From contig JACGWO010000004.1 in NCBI GenBank assembly GCA_034509735.1, positions 20,813,395-20,877,394 on the forward strand: a stretch of 64,000 nucleotides of DNA, in the 5' to 3' direction. Positions 36,138-48,745 of this stretch are shown one piece after another (position 1 is the first letter of the stretch; the number at the start of each line of letters is the position of its first letter). A model generated the notes under the pieces. That model saw nothing but the letters and a program-made list of their open reading frames with translations, had not been told where the DNA came from and searched no databases. This stretch comes from Sesamum alatum (Eukaryota; Streptophyta; Magnoliopsida; Lamiales; Pedaliaceae). A program made the translations under genes and the position numbers.

Positions 36138-38423
36138 TGTTAGAATTGGTGACCAAAAAAGCAATTGGATTGACGGTTTTGGGAACTATTCAACAATCTT
36201 TATTAAAGTAATATTGTCTTGATGAATATGGTATATATTCATCCTTGGCATAATGTATCTGTTGTGCTTATCGATTACGTAAAATGGTGTTTTAACGTTA
36301 AATAGATGCCCACAAACTAATTGGATAACCCATGTAGTTAGGTTGTGCATTGGATGTTAGTTATGAAATCAACTTCTAAGGATCGTTCTGAAACATTCCA
36401 AGTTGAGTACCTCGAGATTGGGCATCGATATCCTATAAAGACTTGCACTAAGTATTGTCTTATTTGGATGAGTGTTGTGTTTTATCGGTGATAGACGTCG
36501 GAGAAGGGACAAGTGGATCCGCCCGGGAGTGCGAACGAAAGCGAGATAATGTAATATTAAAACATACATCATCAAAAACGATCCTAAGGGGTGTATCATT
36601 GGGTGCTCAACTACGTGTTTGGTGTAGAATATGATAATTAACATGAATACATCATATAGAGCACATAGATGAAACGAGAAAGTCGACTGGGGTCGAACCG
36701 ACTGAGCTGACTTGGGGGAATCATCATATGGAAGCCTTAGAGGCTTGGTCGGATATGATTGGATTTTCCAGATTTCGATAGTACAGGAGTAGTAGTCCTC
36801 GGACTTGAGGAACCACGACAGTCACGTGTACACGGTGGTTGTATCTTGGATCTGGCGAGAGGTGATCATGTAGCAGATATGTTCATTATAAGCCTTGTCT
36901 AGTGCAATCAGAATGTGTAGCGAGGACGATGGGTTTCAAGAAGAGGATCTGTCCCCTGTCAATATGTGACAGAGGTATCTCCTGTGCACTCGGAGACACG
37001 TTCATCCTGCTTAAACCTGTGGCCACAGTGGTTGATCAAGCAGGAAATGTTTCCTATGTCGATGCAATGAGACATGCGTAATCTCGAGTATTAAGCATGG
37101 ATGCCTAGTCAAAGATGAGAACCGACGCTCAATTCCATACCCTAGACTAAGATTGAGAGACGGTAGATGGAAGATCTGTACCCGTACGAAATTAGTGCCT
37201 AAATATTCACGCCAACATTCACCTAGTCTCTAGTGCCATGGACCATTGCTAGACAACCACCCATGGTAACGGGCTTCTGTTGGACACAAGCCCAAGTCTA
37301 GCTAAGGGTGAACCTAAAGGGTCACATACAAATTACTGAGGAGGTGAAGGAATTGACTTGGAATTAATTTCAGAGGATGATAAGTAATTGGATCACTTAT
37401 AGGATCGTCATTGGATGGACGAGCCGATATTGTATCGGGCCCTCGATTTATCGGTAAATGGGATTTATCGATTAAGTAGAGATTTAAAGCTTTGATTTTT
37501 TAATTGGATTAAACGATTAATGGAAATTATTTAATTGGACCTTAAATTAAAAAGGATTTAATTCTTGGGCTTATTGTAATTGGATTACAATAATATCCGG
37601 TCCATTAAATCTTGGTCGAAGAGAGGTTTCAATTCCAGTTTCGGAATTAGAAGAAGTTGGGCTTCTTCTAAAATGAAGACGATTTTTGCTATTGTTGAAG
37701 CACTAAAATCGGCCCCTTTAGGCCTTGATGACAAGTCAACTTATCTCTTTTGGAAAGAGATAAATCAATTCCGATCAAGCCTCTTTCACTTGGTATGATT
37801 AAATCATACCTTATGAAATGGTAGGCTTGATTGAAAATTAATGGGATTAACTTGAATGTATCTAGACATCCTTGGATGAACCCAGACATATTCAAAAAAT
37901 CATATTTAATAATGTATATATATATATGTGTGTGTATACATAATCATCAATGTAAAGAGATTCCTAATCATCTTTTTCTAGAAAAAAGAAGAATACCCTC
38001 TACACTCTCTCGCTAGCAATTTTCGGCCCCCTCTCTCTACTCCCATATCCTCTTTGTTGCTTCATTGATCAAGGATCAATTGAAGAGCAAAGAAAGATTA
38101 AGAAGGAACACTAATTCGATAGTGTGATCCCTTCTTCAATCTCATCTTCTAGGTCCGTTTTTATCTAGCAAGAAAAACCTTACTTCTCCTAGTGTGGTGT
38201 GGACTACTTTAGAGGGTTCATAGATTTGAACCTTGGTGAACGTTTCTAGACATGGAACAACACTTGTAGCCGTGCACTATAAAAACTATTTCGGTTTATT
38301 ATTTTCTAGTTTCTTTCTTGTTTATCTATGTGCTCTATATGATGTATTCATGTTAATTATCATATTCTACATCAAACACCCTGTTAAGCACCCAAGGGTA
38401 CATCCCTTGGGATTGCATGTGGC
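36138..38423 (+). repeat. 3' LTR of the third copia copy, rearranged
   Basis: Starts TGTTAGAATTGG. Contains an inverted segment at about 36500-36685 that matches the LTR's own 3' end (about 38318-38421) in reverse complement, plus what looks like the terminal bases missing at the right. It ends abruptly at about 38423 against CACTA sequence. A poly-pyrimidine region lies near 38005-38050. Confidence 0.7.
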
Positions 38424-39590
38424 AGTCAAAATAGCATGCCTTCCGACCGTGTTGTAAATAGAATGCTCGTATGTCCTCTATACAAACTGGACACCCCATA
38501 ACACCGGCGGTACTCCATCCAGACGCCATACCATAAGCAGGATGGTCGTTCACTGTCCACATCAATGCGGCATGCATCATGAATGCCTGGTTTGTCATAG
38601 TATCGTGCGTACGTACACCCACATGCCATAAATTCTGCAACTCCTCGATCAACGGCTCCAAGTAGACATCAATAAGACGTTTGGGATTTGATGGGCCAGG
38701 GATCACCATCGTTAGGAACATATACTCAGACTTCATGCACATTCCCGGTAGGAGATTGTACGGTATAAGTATCACGGGCCAACATGAGTAAGTTTTACCA
38801 TACTGGCCGTGCGGTGCAAAACCCATCCGTGCACAACCTAAGTCTAATATTCCTCAGCTCAGTTGCAAAATCAGGATACGTCCGGTCAAAATGCTTCCAA
38901 GCCTCTGCATCGGACGGATGACACATGGATCATTCATTCATCTGATGGCTCGCATGCCAAGTCATATGCTCTGCTGTGACCTCCGACGCATACAACCTCT
39001 ACAGCCGAGGGGTAATCGGTAGATACCTAAGAATGGCATACGGGAACTTCTTGCATTTAGAATTTTTGTCCCTGGTGGGCTTGTACCTAGCGTCTCCACA
39101 GAACTTGCAATATTCCAAATCAATATCGTCCTTCCAGTACAACATGCAACCGTTTTTGCAAGCATCAATCTTTTGAACTGGTAAACCCAATTCTCTTATC
39201 AATTTCTTCGTATTGTCGGTGGGGAAAGTGTGATCGTTGGGCATTACAGTATCAGCCCACTGGCATAACCGATCATATGTATGCTCGGAAAAACCCCCTT
39301 CGGCCTTGATGTTCACCAAAGAGGCAATTGACGCCAACTGAGAGGTGGTGCAGCCATTCCACAAAAAGTTGGTCCGCAGCATGAACTACATAAAAAAAAA
39401 AACGGTTTGACAAGCCAGACACATAATCATAGGGCTCCGAATCATAATATAAACTAGGACCCACATCAGATGGACAATACCGAGTACCATCATCAATCGG
39501 TCCCTCTTGGTTGTACGAAGACCAGAAAGACAGCCCGGAGGCATCGAATACCATCCTCTGCGCCCAATCCATCTGAGCCGCATCACCTCA
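38424..39590 (-). pseudogene. TNP2 transposase remnant of the CACTA element
   Basis: Reading leftward from 39590: SGLSFWSSYNQEG, then LVNIKAEGGFSEHTYD and KNGCMLYWKDDIDLEYCKFCG (39370-39090). Frame breaks follow around 39000-38830, then GFAPHGQYGKTYSCWPVILI, NLPP-like NLLPGMCMKSEYMFLTMVIP (about 38820-38690) and GVMGCPVCIED. These are ordered blocks of the tnp2 transposase family. The frame ends at HGRKACYFDCH beside the LTR junction. Frameshifts and truncation make it non-functional. Confidence 0.88.
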
Positions 39591-39639
39591 ATGCGAACTA
39601 CCCTTCTCTTAAACGGGTGGCGTTTGCTGCTGCTGCTGC

Positions 39640-39905
39640 ACAGGGGGCATTGTCAATGCTTCAAAGTATTCCTGCACCCTCTCCTCACCATGCGAAGTCC
39701 AATTTTAATACTCTGGCATAAACCCTTTCATACACAAATCAAAATTTACCTCGTCTGGTGTTTTGAACCGTTCGTTTTTGCACTTCCGACAGGGACACTT
39801 AATCTTGTCCCCGTCCATATATGCACGCTGAAACTGGGCCCATTCTAAAAAATGTTCTAACACCATCCTCAAACTCCGGCGTCACACCCAGGACGTCTCG
39901 ATCAT
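39640..39905 (-). pseudogene. Transposase-associated domain of the CACTA element
   Basis: Encodes the usual N-terminal block before TNP2: KWMYDRDVLG, EHFLEWAQFQRAYMDGD after a frame change, the cysteine motif CPCRKCKNERF, then GFMPEY, a stop, and NWTSHGEE. Matches the plant transposase-associated domain. Confidence 0.8.
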
Positions 39906-40184
39906 ACATCCATTTCCTCAATTGTCTTAACATGATTGGTCCTACGTATAATTCATAACAGTACGCAATTAAATGACGAGAGTAAATTATATATATACAT
40001 GCAAAAATAACAGAATTTTGCATACTTACCTGAGCAAAAAACTTATCAATATCAATGCAAAACTCGCGCTCGGTAATTGATATGTTCGATTTTCCGTATA
40101 AAGAATCAAGGGGGGGAGTTACAACAAAATGAGTTGGAGAGTAAGTATAAGAACAATGACAAAGAAGGGGGACATATATATACA

Positions 40185-40846
40185 AAATATTGGAACGGGC
40201 ATTGGAATATTATTTGGAACACAAAACTAGCCGTTGAAATATAGTCGTTGTTCCAGCTTTAGGAACGGTCTCAGGAGAGGAAACAGGAATGGTAATGTTA
40301 CCGTTGTAATATAGCCGTTAGCGCATATTAGGAACGGTATGAGGCACACCCAAAAAGACTGTTCCTACTTGGAGTACAATTTGGAATGGTACTTGTAACA
40401 ATATTGCACTTACTATATACCCATAATTTGGAATGGTAATTGCATTATATTTTTTCCCATGGCGTAAAAGGGTCTTCTGTAGGACTACATGTTGGAACGG
40501 TCAGTCCACCGGTCCAAATAGACCCGGTCTTTGGAACACATATAGTAATGGTAAGTGTTACCGGTCGGCGTGTCGTTCCAAATTTCACACATGTGTTCCA
40601 AATTGAAGTCCAAAATATATCAGGTCCTCTATAGGAACGGTTGTAGGTGTACAAATTGGCTCATCATTTTTGGCACTCTAATAGGAACGGTCGGTCCGTT
40701 CCTATTAATTTGTATTACAATTAGCACGACTGTGACGTCATCAATGGTTTACTGTTCCACAACTGTTCCTACAGCCGTTCCAATTTGAAACGGTAACTGG
40801 AACGGTCATATCTATCCGTTTTTATTGCCGCATTTTTTTTGTAGTA
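40185..40846. repeat. CACTA subterminal repeats, GGAACGGT type
   Basis: More than a dozen copies of GGAACGGT or its complement ACCGTTCC and near variants (GGAATGGT, GTTCCAA), in both orientations. CACTA elements carry such arrays as transposase-binding sites. Confidence 0.85.
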
Positions 40847-41317
40847 GTTTGATTTTCAAAACATGACTTCTAATTAACTAAAGACCAAAAGTTTTAACGA
40901 ATTTAAATCAAATAACATGGCAATTAAAACTCATACGCTATGAATCCTAACAATATAAAACTTACAATTATAAGAAAGTCATGATTATTAAGCTTTGTTT
41001 TCTATGATTTTGACATAGGGATATTGTTAATATGAATAACAATGATGTTTTGGAAATATAGATAGTAAATTCAATTAATATTTCTATCAAGGATAGCAAA
41101 TTTATTGTTCAAGCTATGTAAAAGGAGTTCATATAATGACATTTTGAAGGTTATTAATATCTTTTCTTGTTCTTAGGAAAGAATAAAAGAAAAAAGTAAA
41201 GCAGAAACATAATGATAGTTCTGTTATTTGCTAATTATAATAATTTTACAAGAATTAAACTTCATAAATAAACTATTGTATTAATTATATTACATACACA
41301 TCATATATATATACGCA
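40847..41317. other. AT-rich intergenic stretch
   Basis: Nothing recognisable. Confidence 0.6.
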
Positions 41318-42478
41318 TCTATATATAATAAAACAGAATCACTAAGGTTATTCACCTAAACGTCATATATATGCAAATGTGGACAGGCGCAATAAGCTCC
41401 ATTATGCCAAATAGAAATTAACAAGTTTTTAGATAATATATATATATATATATATATATTACTCATCCAAAAGAATCTAATCCATGTTTATTTGTTTATC
41501 TATTTTCGTTTTAGTATAAATAATATGTTTATCCAAAATATATATAAGTTGTTTATTATATGCAATAATACAAAATATTATTTGAATTGATTATTCGTTA
41601 CAATTTCTTATGAATAATAGGTTTACAGAAGTAACACAAAAGTAAATCACAAGACTGTAAAATCTTACACAATATTAGCATGGAGAATTCTAATCCACAT
41701 TCACATTTTTTCCTAAACTTATTTTTTCATTTGGTGAAAGTAAGAATTCTCAAAATTTGATACAGTTATGTTTTAAAAACGTTGGTAAAACCAGTATGTA
41801 CATGCATGAATGTATCTCATGTCAATGGTAATGCCAATTATTTACAATTCAATATTCATTGATAAGTTTAGTTTGTACTTTGCATTTTTATGTCTCAATA
41901 AGACGCAATTTCTCTAATTTTATTATTTTTTCCCGAATATCTAACTTCATTAAATTGTTTTGTGTGGCATTAAAAAATGAGGAATCCCCCTTATGTCCTC
42001 TTCTTTTAATTTTAAATTATTTATTAAATACTCATTATGTTTTAAAATTCAAATTATTTATAATTTTATTTATTTATTCTTAAAGCACATGTTTTCTTTA
42101 TGGTATCATTTTTTCAATTTTATTTTTTCATTTAATGAAATAAAATTATTTTTATTTTTTATTGTAGGTAATTATTTACCTTATTTATTTTTATTTTGAA
42201 GTGCATATTCATTGTTTATTTTAAAGCACATATTCATCATTTACCTTTACCCAAAAGATTCACTTATTATTTTAGGTAATTAATTATTAAAAAGTCTAAC
42301 CTCGTTTTTATTTTCAATATACTTTTTAATTTTTATACTTTTTAATTACTTTAACTTTAAGTTTTAGATGATTTTATTTTAGTTATTTTTATATTTCAAT
42401 GTATAAATTATTTATAAATTTATTTCTTTATTTTATTAAAATAAAATTCTCCCATACCTTGGCACGGGTACTAACTAG
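41318..42478 (+). mobile_element. Non-autonomous Helitron, about 1.16 kb
   Basis: Starts TCTATATATAATAAAACAG after an A at 41317. Ends in a hairpin CCCATACC-TT-GGCACGGG (42451-42468) and then TACTAACTAG before a T at 42479. This is the plant Helitron layout: 5' TC, 3' hairpin about 10 bp before CTRR, insertion between A and T. Two mismatches in the hairpin arm look like G-to-A changes. The interior is AT-rich and non-coding, with an (AT)n run at about 41435-41458. Confidence 0.75.
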
Positions 42479-45400
42479 TATATGTTATAGTTGTGTATTG
42501 TAAAAATAAAAATAGCAAAAATGCACAAATAGAGAATAAAAAGTAATTTTTTTCTAAAATCCAGTTTCTCATATTTATGTTAGAACATTTTCAGCAAAAG
42601 AAACTTTGATATGCTAGAAACATTAATCACTAAAAGTAAATATTTTTAATTATAAGATAAAACAAAATTTTAATGTAAGATTTAATTTTAACTGAAAGTT
42701 ATACAAAAAAATATTAATTGTGTCAATAATATAAATTAATCTATTATTACTTACAACCAATTATATAATTAAAATAATAATCTTTGCGATCATTATCCTA
42801 TAACAGAACAATCTATCTTAAGAAATTAAGTACAAACCTGCCAATGAAAATTTTAATGAGTACATATTTTCTTTTTCTTCAATAACAATATCATATATAT
42901 AATTTACACTCCTTCATTTTTTTTTTCAATATATTTTTCCCTCTTTTAATACTTAGGCTAGAATATTTCTATTTCATGATGTCTTATCTTTTCTATCCTA
43001 CACATCGTGTACATTGCATAACTAATATTAGAGGTACAGTAACTTAAATACTTGAATTATTAAAATTGATCACCAATAACATATTAACTTTACCTGCTAG
43101 TATAAAATCAATCCAAATTGGAAAAAGCATGGTATCAATTTAATGTTAACTTTTATCTTTATATGTCATATTGTTTTAAGTTAGTGTTTTGGAAGAGATG
43201 ATTTTTATGGCAATTGACCATAGGAGGCTTTTAAATATTTTTAAACTAGAAGATCCCATTGATTCTATTCTTTATGCTCATAGTTGTAATTAAAATAATT
43301 ATTTTCTATTTATTTAATGAATGGATTTGTTTTCACTTTATTTTATTTTGAACATTTGTTGCCTTAACATAAGGGACCAAAAGTGAAATTATCCAATTTT
43401 ATAACTTTGTCAGCTCTAAAAATTATCATTAATGGTTCGTTTGGTTCAAATGAAAGGAAGGGGGAAGGAAATGATAATAATTTTTCTTCAAGTTATTTGG
43501 TGTGATTGGAATGAGAGTAAATCCCAAATACCTGCCCTTGTTTGGTACGAGAAAAACAGATTGAGAAAAAAAGACTAATTTTTGTAATTTAATTTAACAA
43601 TTTCTCTTCATTTGTATTAGAAAATAAACAAGTTAATATTATACTAATATAATTTTAGTATATCAAAGATTTAAAAACCTTATTAATAAAAATATTTATC
43701 AAACAAAAAAAATAATATTTTTTATTGAATAAAAATTTTCATCAATACGACTATTGTTTTTCTAAACTATTTAGTTTAAATAAAATAAAAATTACTACCA
43801 ACGCCCTCAAATAAAGAATTGGCGAGAAATATATATATATATATGGCAATAGAGTAAATAAAAATAAAACATGTATTTTTTTATCTTTTTGGCCTTATAT
43901 TTCTACTTTTCCGTCCAATTTCGAACGGAAACAAAATTGAACTCCCAAAAAATTTTATATACATCCAGTTTTACTTCCCCTCCATCTCTTCCCCTAAACC
44001 AAATACCAAACTTTTTCTTATACATCCCCTCTTTACTTCTACTTCCCTTATATTTTTATTTTTCACCCCAGTCAAACATACTCTAAAATATCTCATTGAA
44101 AATTTTATATCATATTCTTGTCGACTGTTAATTAAGAAATGAAGAAGGTGCCCACCAAAAAGGTTCAAATAACATTATTTCTCATTCTAATTCTTCTATA
44201 ATTTGTGTGGTGCTTTTTTTAATATTTTTTTGGACCTTTTATCTTATTAAAGAATTGCAATTTCAGCTCTATAAATACATAGGGTTAACAATTTTACTTC
44301 TATATGACTCCATTTTGGTAATGTTGTCCTGGAATTTTAAAAAATTTACGGACAAAAATGTCAAAATTTGCTAAATTGGTCGGAAAAATGCACATAACCA
44401 GCTTAATTGTGTGCACTTTCTAGCTGATAAGTTATAACCCTTCAAAAAAAAAAATTAATAACAGGAGCATTAAACTAATTAATCTTTGTATAAAAATTAC
44501 TTGATAGGAATTTTTGTATTAAACTTATCAACTTATATTTAATGTCAAAGGTTGATATTTTACTTGTTAACCTTTGTCAGCTTATAGCTAGGACTTTAAA
44601 ATTTATAATTAATTATATTTATAAAATTTATTTTTCACACTCATATTCTTGATGAGAAGAACATCATTATTTATGTAAAAAGACTAATAATTTTACTTAT
44701 TTTGATTTTTAATTATCTTATATTGAATTTTTAGATGTTATATTAATTCTCTCAATAATATTTACTTTTTATCCTTATATTTGTCACTATAAAGAATCAC
44801 CATTTAAATTACTCTATATTTCAAGCTTATTTCACTTTTGAAATAAGATTTTTTTTTCTTTTTTCTAATTGGGCAAGCTCAAGAAATTAACAATTAGTTA
44901 TTTTATTTTTTCTTTTAAAATTTTATTTCTTATACCAACTATCACTAAATTTTCTTTGTAGTATATTTCTTATAATAGTCTTTTTACTTCAATTTTGATT
45001 TTATTCATTTTACTTTCTAGCTTTCTTTGTCATATAGAATTTTTTTAATTTTGTAATTAATTCTACACTATTGAACTTTTAGATTTTACAAATAATTCTC
45101 TCAATAACATTTATTTTTTAATTACATATTTGTCACTTAAAAATCACCAAAAAAATTACTCATTTAAATTCAGTGCATGAACCTAGATATAATTATGTAA
45201 ACAATAATTAAGGATAAATATTGAATTGTGAGTGTAATTAATATGAATTATTAATTCCTAACCAAATGATTTTACATAATCATCCCTAAGCAAAATAATA
45301 TGATAAGGTTAATTTAGGTGAATAAAAAAAATCGTTAGAGGGATGAGTACTTTTATAGATATATAGAAAAATGGAAAATCAAATAGTTATGCAAAGAAAT

Positions 45401-45917
45401 TTTGTAAATGTTTGATAGTGTAATCCTATGTCAATTCTTAATGTTGCCTAAGAAAGTAAACACTATTATGGACATGCTTACTAAATTGGGCTGGATTATG
45501 AATATCCCGCCCAGTGACCCGTTTACCTTAATTTGGACCAGCCCGTGATTAAATGGGCTGGCCCGGTATAAGTGGGCATTTTGCGGCGTCCAATAAAGCC
45601 CGTTTGTTGTTGCCATTTTTTCTTTGCCTTGTTTGTCCGCAGGAGTGCCTATGAAAATGTTCGTTTTACCCCTTTTAATTGCAAAACTATCACAACAACC
45701 CCTTCTCGATCCCGAGTTGGACCCAAGGTCTAAATTAATAATTTTAATAAATTAATAAAATAATAATTTTTCAAAAGACCTTTATATAAATTTATGGTCC
45801 CTTCAAGATTATAAACTAATAATTCTATAAAATTACAAATATAACTAAGACAACTTAATAAACTATAATTCTATCATTGTTTGCTTTTTTCATTTTTTTT
45901 TTTTGGGAATATGTAAA
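42479..45917. other. AT-rich intergenic region without genes
   Basis: About 3.4 kb. A possible MITE lies at about 43433-44095: its left GTTCGTTTGGTTC and right GTCAAACATAC ends are weakly inverted. A GC-richer island at about 45480-45640 contains repeated GGGCTGG and GGCCCGG words. No gene is visible. Confidence 0.5.
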
Positions 45918-46444
45918 TATTAAATAACATCCATATTTTAAGAGTTTGATGTCTCCCAAACTTGTGGTTAGGGAGGACTCCTCTCGTGTGAAGAGTCTGT
46001 AGTCCCCTATAGTTTGTATTAGGATTGGACTCCTCTCGTGCACACCTATAAATAGGGTGCTCCTATGGCTATGGAATAAAAAAAAAAAAAGACAATTCAA
46101 TTCGACGTACACTCTCCCAATGCCTCTCGCTAAATACTCTCTCTGTTCTCTCTTGGAAGATCACCAAAAGTCTCCGAGGGTTTAAGGCGTGTGAACTCTG
46201 GTGGATAGTTCTGGTAGCAATCCGTTTGGAGCGAAAAAATGACGCTCGTGACAAGGCCATGAAAGGGACGTGTTTGCAGATCCACGAGATCGTCGGAAGC
46301 TTGTAGGCAAGCCACATAGATCCGGGTGTCACAAACTAATTCCGCTGCATATTGACATACCATAATATTGAGGTAATCACCGGAACTGATTATGTGCAAT
46401 GTTTGTTAACGTGTTTCACATATGTGCTTTATTTTTTCCCAACA
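45918..46444 (+). repeat. 5' LTR of the copia element
   Basis: 527 bp. Contains TATAAATAGGG at about 46044, a good TATA box, followed by a pyrimidine-rich leader. Confidence 0.9.
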
Positions 46445-47820
46445 GTGGTATCAGAGCCATTAGGGCTTCTACTCGCTTTATATTGCAAAGCATGTGCGAA
46501 TTTAATTTTATGCTATGAAACTATCTTATGAAGTATGAGATTAAATATGTAATGAGCATGATGTGTTTTTACATATTGAAGATATTAGTATTTTTCATAT
46601 GTAAATTCACTTGTTCATGGCAAATTCAAATTTCCTTTCTACACGAGATCTGTGTTTTTTTTTTTTTTTAGTCTTTTCCCTATCATATGTGGTTTTTTAT
46701 GTGAAGATCACATGGTTAAATTTTGGTGGAAAATAGATGAATGGTTTATGTGAAAATCAAAACCCTAATTTTCGAAACTCATTTTCTTTGAACATAAAAC
46801 GGACCTGAATCTGTTATTTTTACCTGAATATTTTTGTGCTATGTGGTTGGGCATGAAAAGAGGTTCGAAATGATATATGATTCATCAAAAACGGCTTTAA
46901 AATGAGTGAGATATGCGTTTTCTAATTTTTCGCCGAAAAAGACCAGTCGCCGAAAAACGGCGCTGCAGTTTAAAAAAAAAATAGAGGGCTGACTAGGCAC
47001 TGACCGCGCGCCAGCTGGCTTGCACCAGCAGGGGCTGAGCCGGCTAGCGCCAAGCCGAGCCGGCTTGACTGTTTTTTATTTTTAATTTTTTCTGTTTTTT
47101 CTTATTTTTGAAGGTTAAAAATAAAACAGAAAAATTATCTAAAGGAAATTTGACCTTTGTGAAATATTATCTTTATGAAATATTATTTTTTTTCCTAAGT
47201 GCAAAAATCATTATTATTATTATTTTTTTTTTTTTTGGTGATTGTGTATGCCTTAGGAGAAACTTTTTTTTTTTTTTTTGCATTTCTTCGTAATTGCATA
47301 CTATGCCTATAAGTGTTTATTGTTATATGGCATATGAGTTGAAATTCGGGTGCTCATGAATAATGTGCGTTTTTTTTTTTTTAATTTTATGATTGAAATA
47401 ATTTATGGAAATGGTGATAATGTGGTATCCCCTTGTTTTTCTAGATTGATGTAGTAGGCCCAAACATCTGTACTGTATTTTATGGGACATGTATTTTGGG
47501 GTCTTTTTGAGGCCATGTATTTTATTTTGGGGATATGTTTCGCTGATTATTACCATAGGCCATAAGATTATTTCAATATGAAGCACCAAATTCAATTTAT
47601 TTTATATTGTTGATGGCATGTTTTCATGGACATATGTGATTTCATTCTTGGATTGGTAATGTTTTTTTATTATGGTCTTTAATTATTGTGGGAGATGATT
47701 ATTAGCATGGACGCGAAATTTTTGATCTTCACTGAATTAATGAAAGTAATAAATTTTTTACTAAGATCTAGAATAAGTTCATAGAACAGTACCTAACATG
47801 AATGCGCATGTAATACAGTA
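46445..47820 (+). other. Leader of the copia element
   Basis: Begins with the PBS. Contains a short GC-rich block at about 46985-47070 (CAGCTGGC and GCCGGCT words) and several T-runs. Small open frames are not conserved. Confidence 0.65.
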
Positions 47821-48745
47821 ATGGAGACCAATGTAGCTTTTTCTGACCTCCATGGTAGTGCCAAATTAGATGGCCAATACTATGTAATGTGGCATAGAAA
47901 AATTCAGTATTTCCTACATCACAAAAAGATTTTTGATCATCTCACAACTAGCATGCCTGAGCCAGTGGAGCCTGAAAATAGACAAACTGCAGAATATCAT
48001 CGTGAATTGGACGCGTACAATAAGTGGCGGGATCAAGATTTGAGTATGTGCTTTACTATGCTGAGTTGCATGCACGATAATTTGATCCGTGAATATGAGA
48101 AATATTCAACGACTAAAGAGTTATGGGATGTTTTGAAGGTCGCATATGGTAGCACTTCGGCTACGAGACTAAGGTCTTTGACCCTTAAGTTCAATCAGTA
48201 CGTGCTTGACCAAAACACTCGGTGATCCAACATCTTGATGTGATGAAGGATATGATTTGAGAACTCCAGAATGTTGGTACTGAACTCAATGATGAACAAC
48301 AAGTTATGGCAGTCCTTAGGTCGCTACCTGAGCAAACTTAGGGACACGTGAAGCTAGTGCTAACGCACAATGAGCAAATAAAAACGTTCGAGAGTGTCGC
48401 CAATCATTTGAAACTTGAGGCTGACCGTAGAGAAACTGAACCTGCTCAGCAGGTTGCCCTGATCGCACATGCCGGTCAGCGTAAGCCCCATAAAAGCAAG
48501 CGTTGGAATAAACCGATTGGTGCAAGACAGAGCCAGACCCAGAGCCAAAGCCAGAACTTGGCCCCACAAGCTGACAAGGCTATGAAGCGTCGCTGAGGAA
48601 AACAGGACGGAAAGAAAAACGTGGCAACGGCCAAATGCTATAACTGTCAAAAGATGGGCGACTTTGCTCATGATTGCACTGAGCCAAATAAGGTAAGACC
48701 TAACCCCAACTCTCCAAGTTCTTTTGTGTTTCACAAGTTTTTGTG
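47821..48745 (+). pseudogene. gag of the copia element, broken
   Basis: Starts METNVAF with a UBN2-type copia gag (ELWDVLKVAYGST). A frameshift follows DQNTR near 48222. Stops near 48259, 48339 and 48594 stand where Arg or Trp codons are expected. The zinc knuckle CYNCQKMGDFAHDC lies at about 48636-48677 (CX2CX4HX4C). Confidence 0.88.

Larger units (their letters stand above)
38424..40846 (-). mobile_element. CACTA (En/Spm-type) transposon, one end only
   Basis: The right end, read on the - strand, begins TACTACAAAAAAAATGCGG. That is the CACTACAAAAA-type plant CACTA terminus with its first base changed. About 650 bp of subterminal repeats follow, then transposase remnants. The left part is cut off at the copia LTR near 38423, inside the TNP2 frame, so the other terminus and the TSD are lost. 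Confidence 0.85.

Noticed and set aside
45480..45640. GGGCTGG/GGCCCGG words resembling site II promoter elements
   Set aside because: No gene follows in either direction; may be a MITE fragment.
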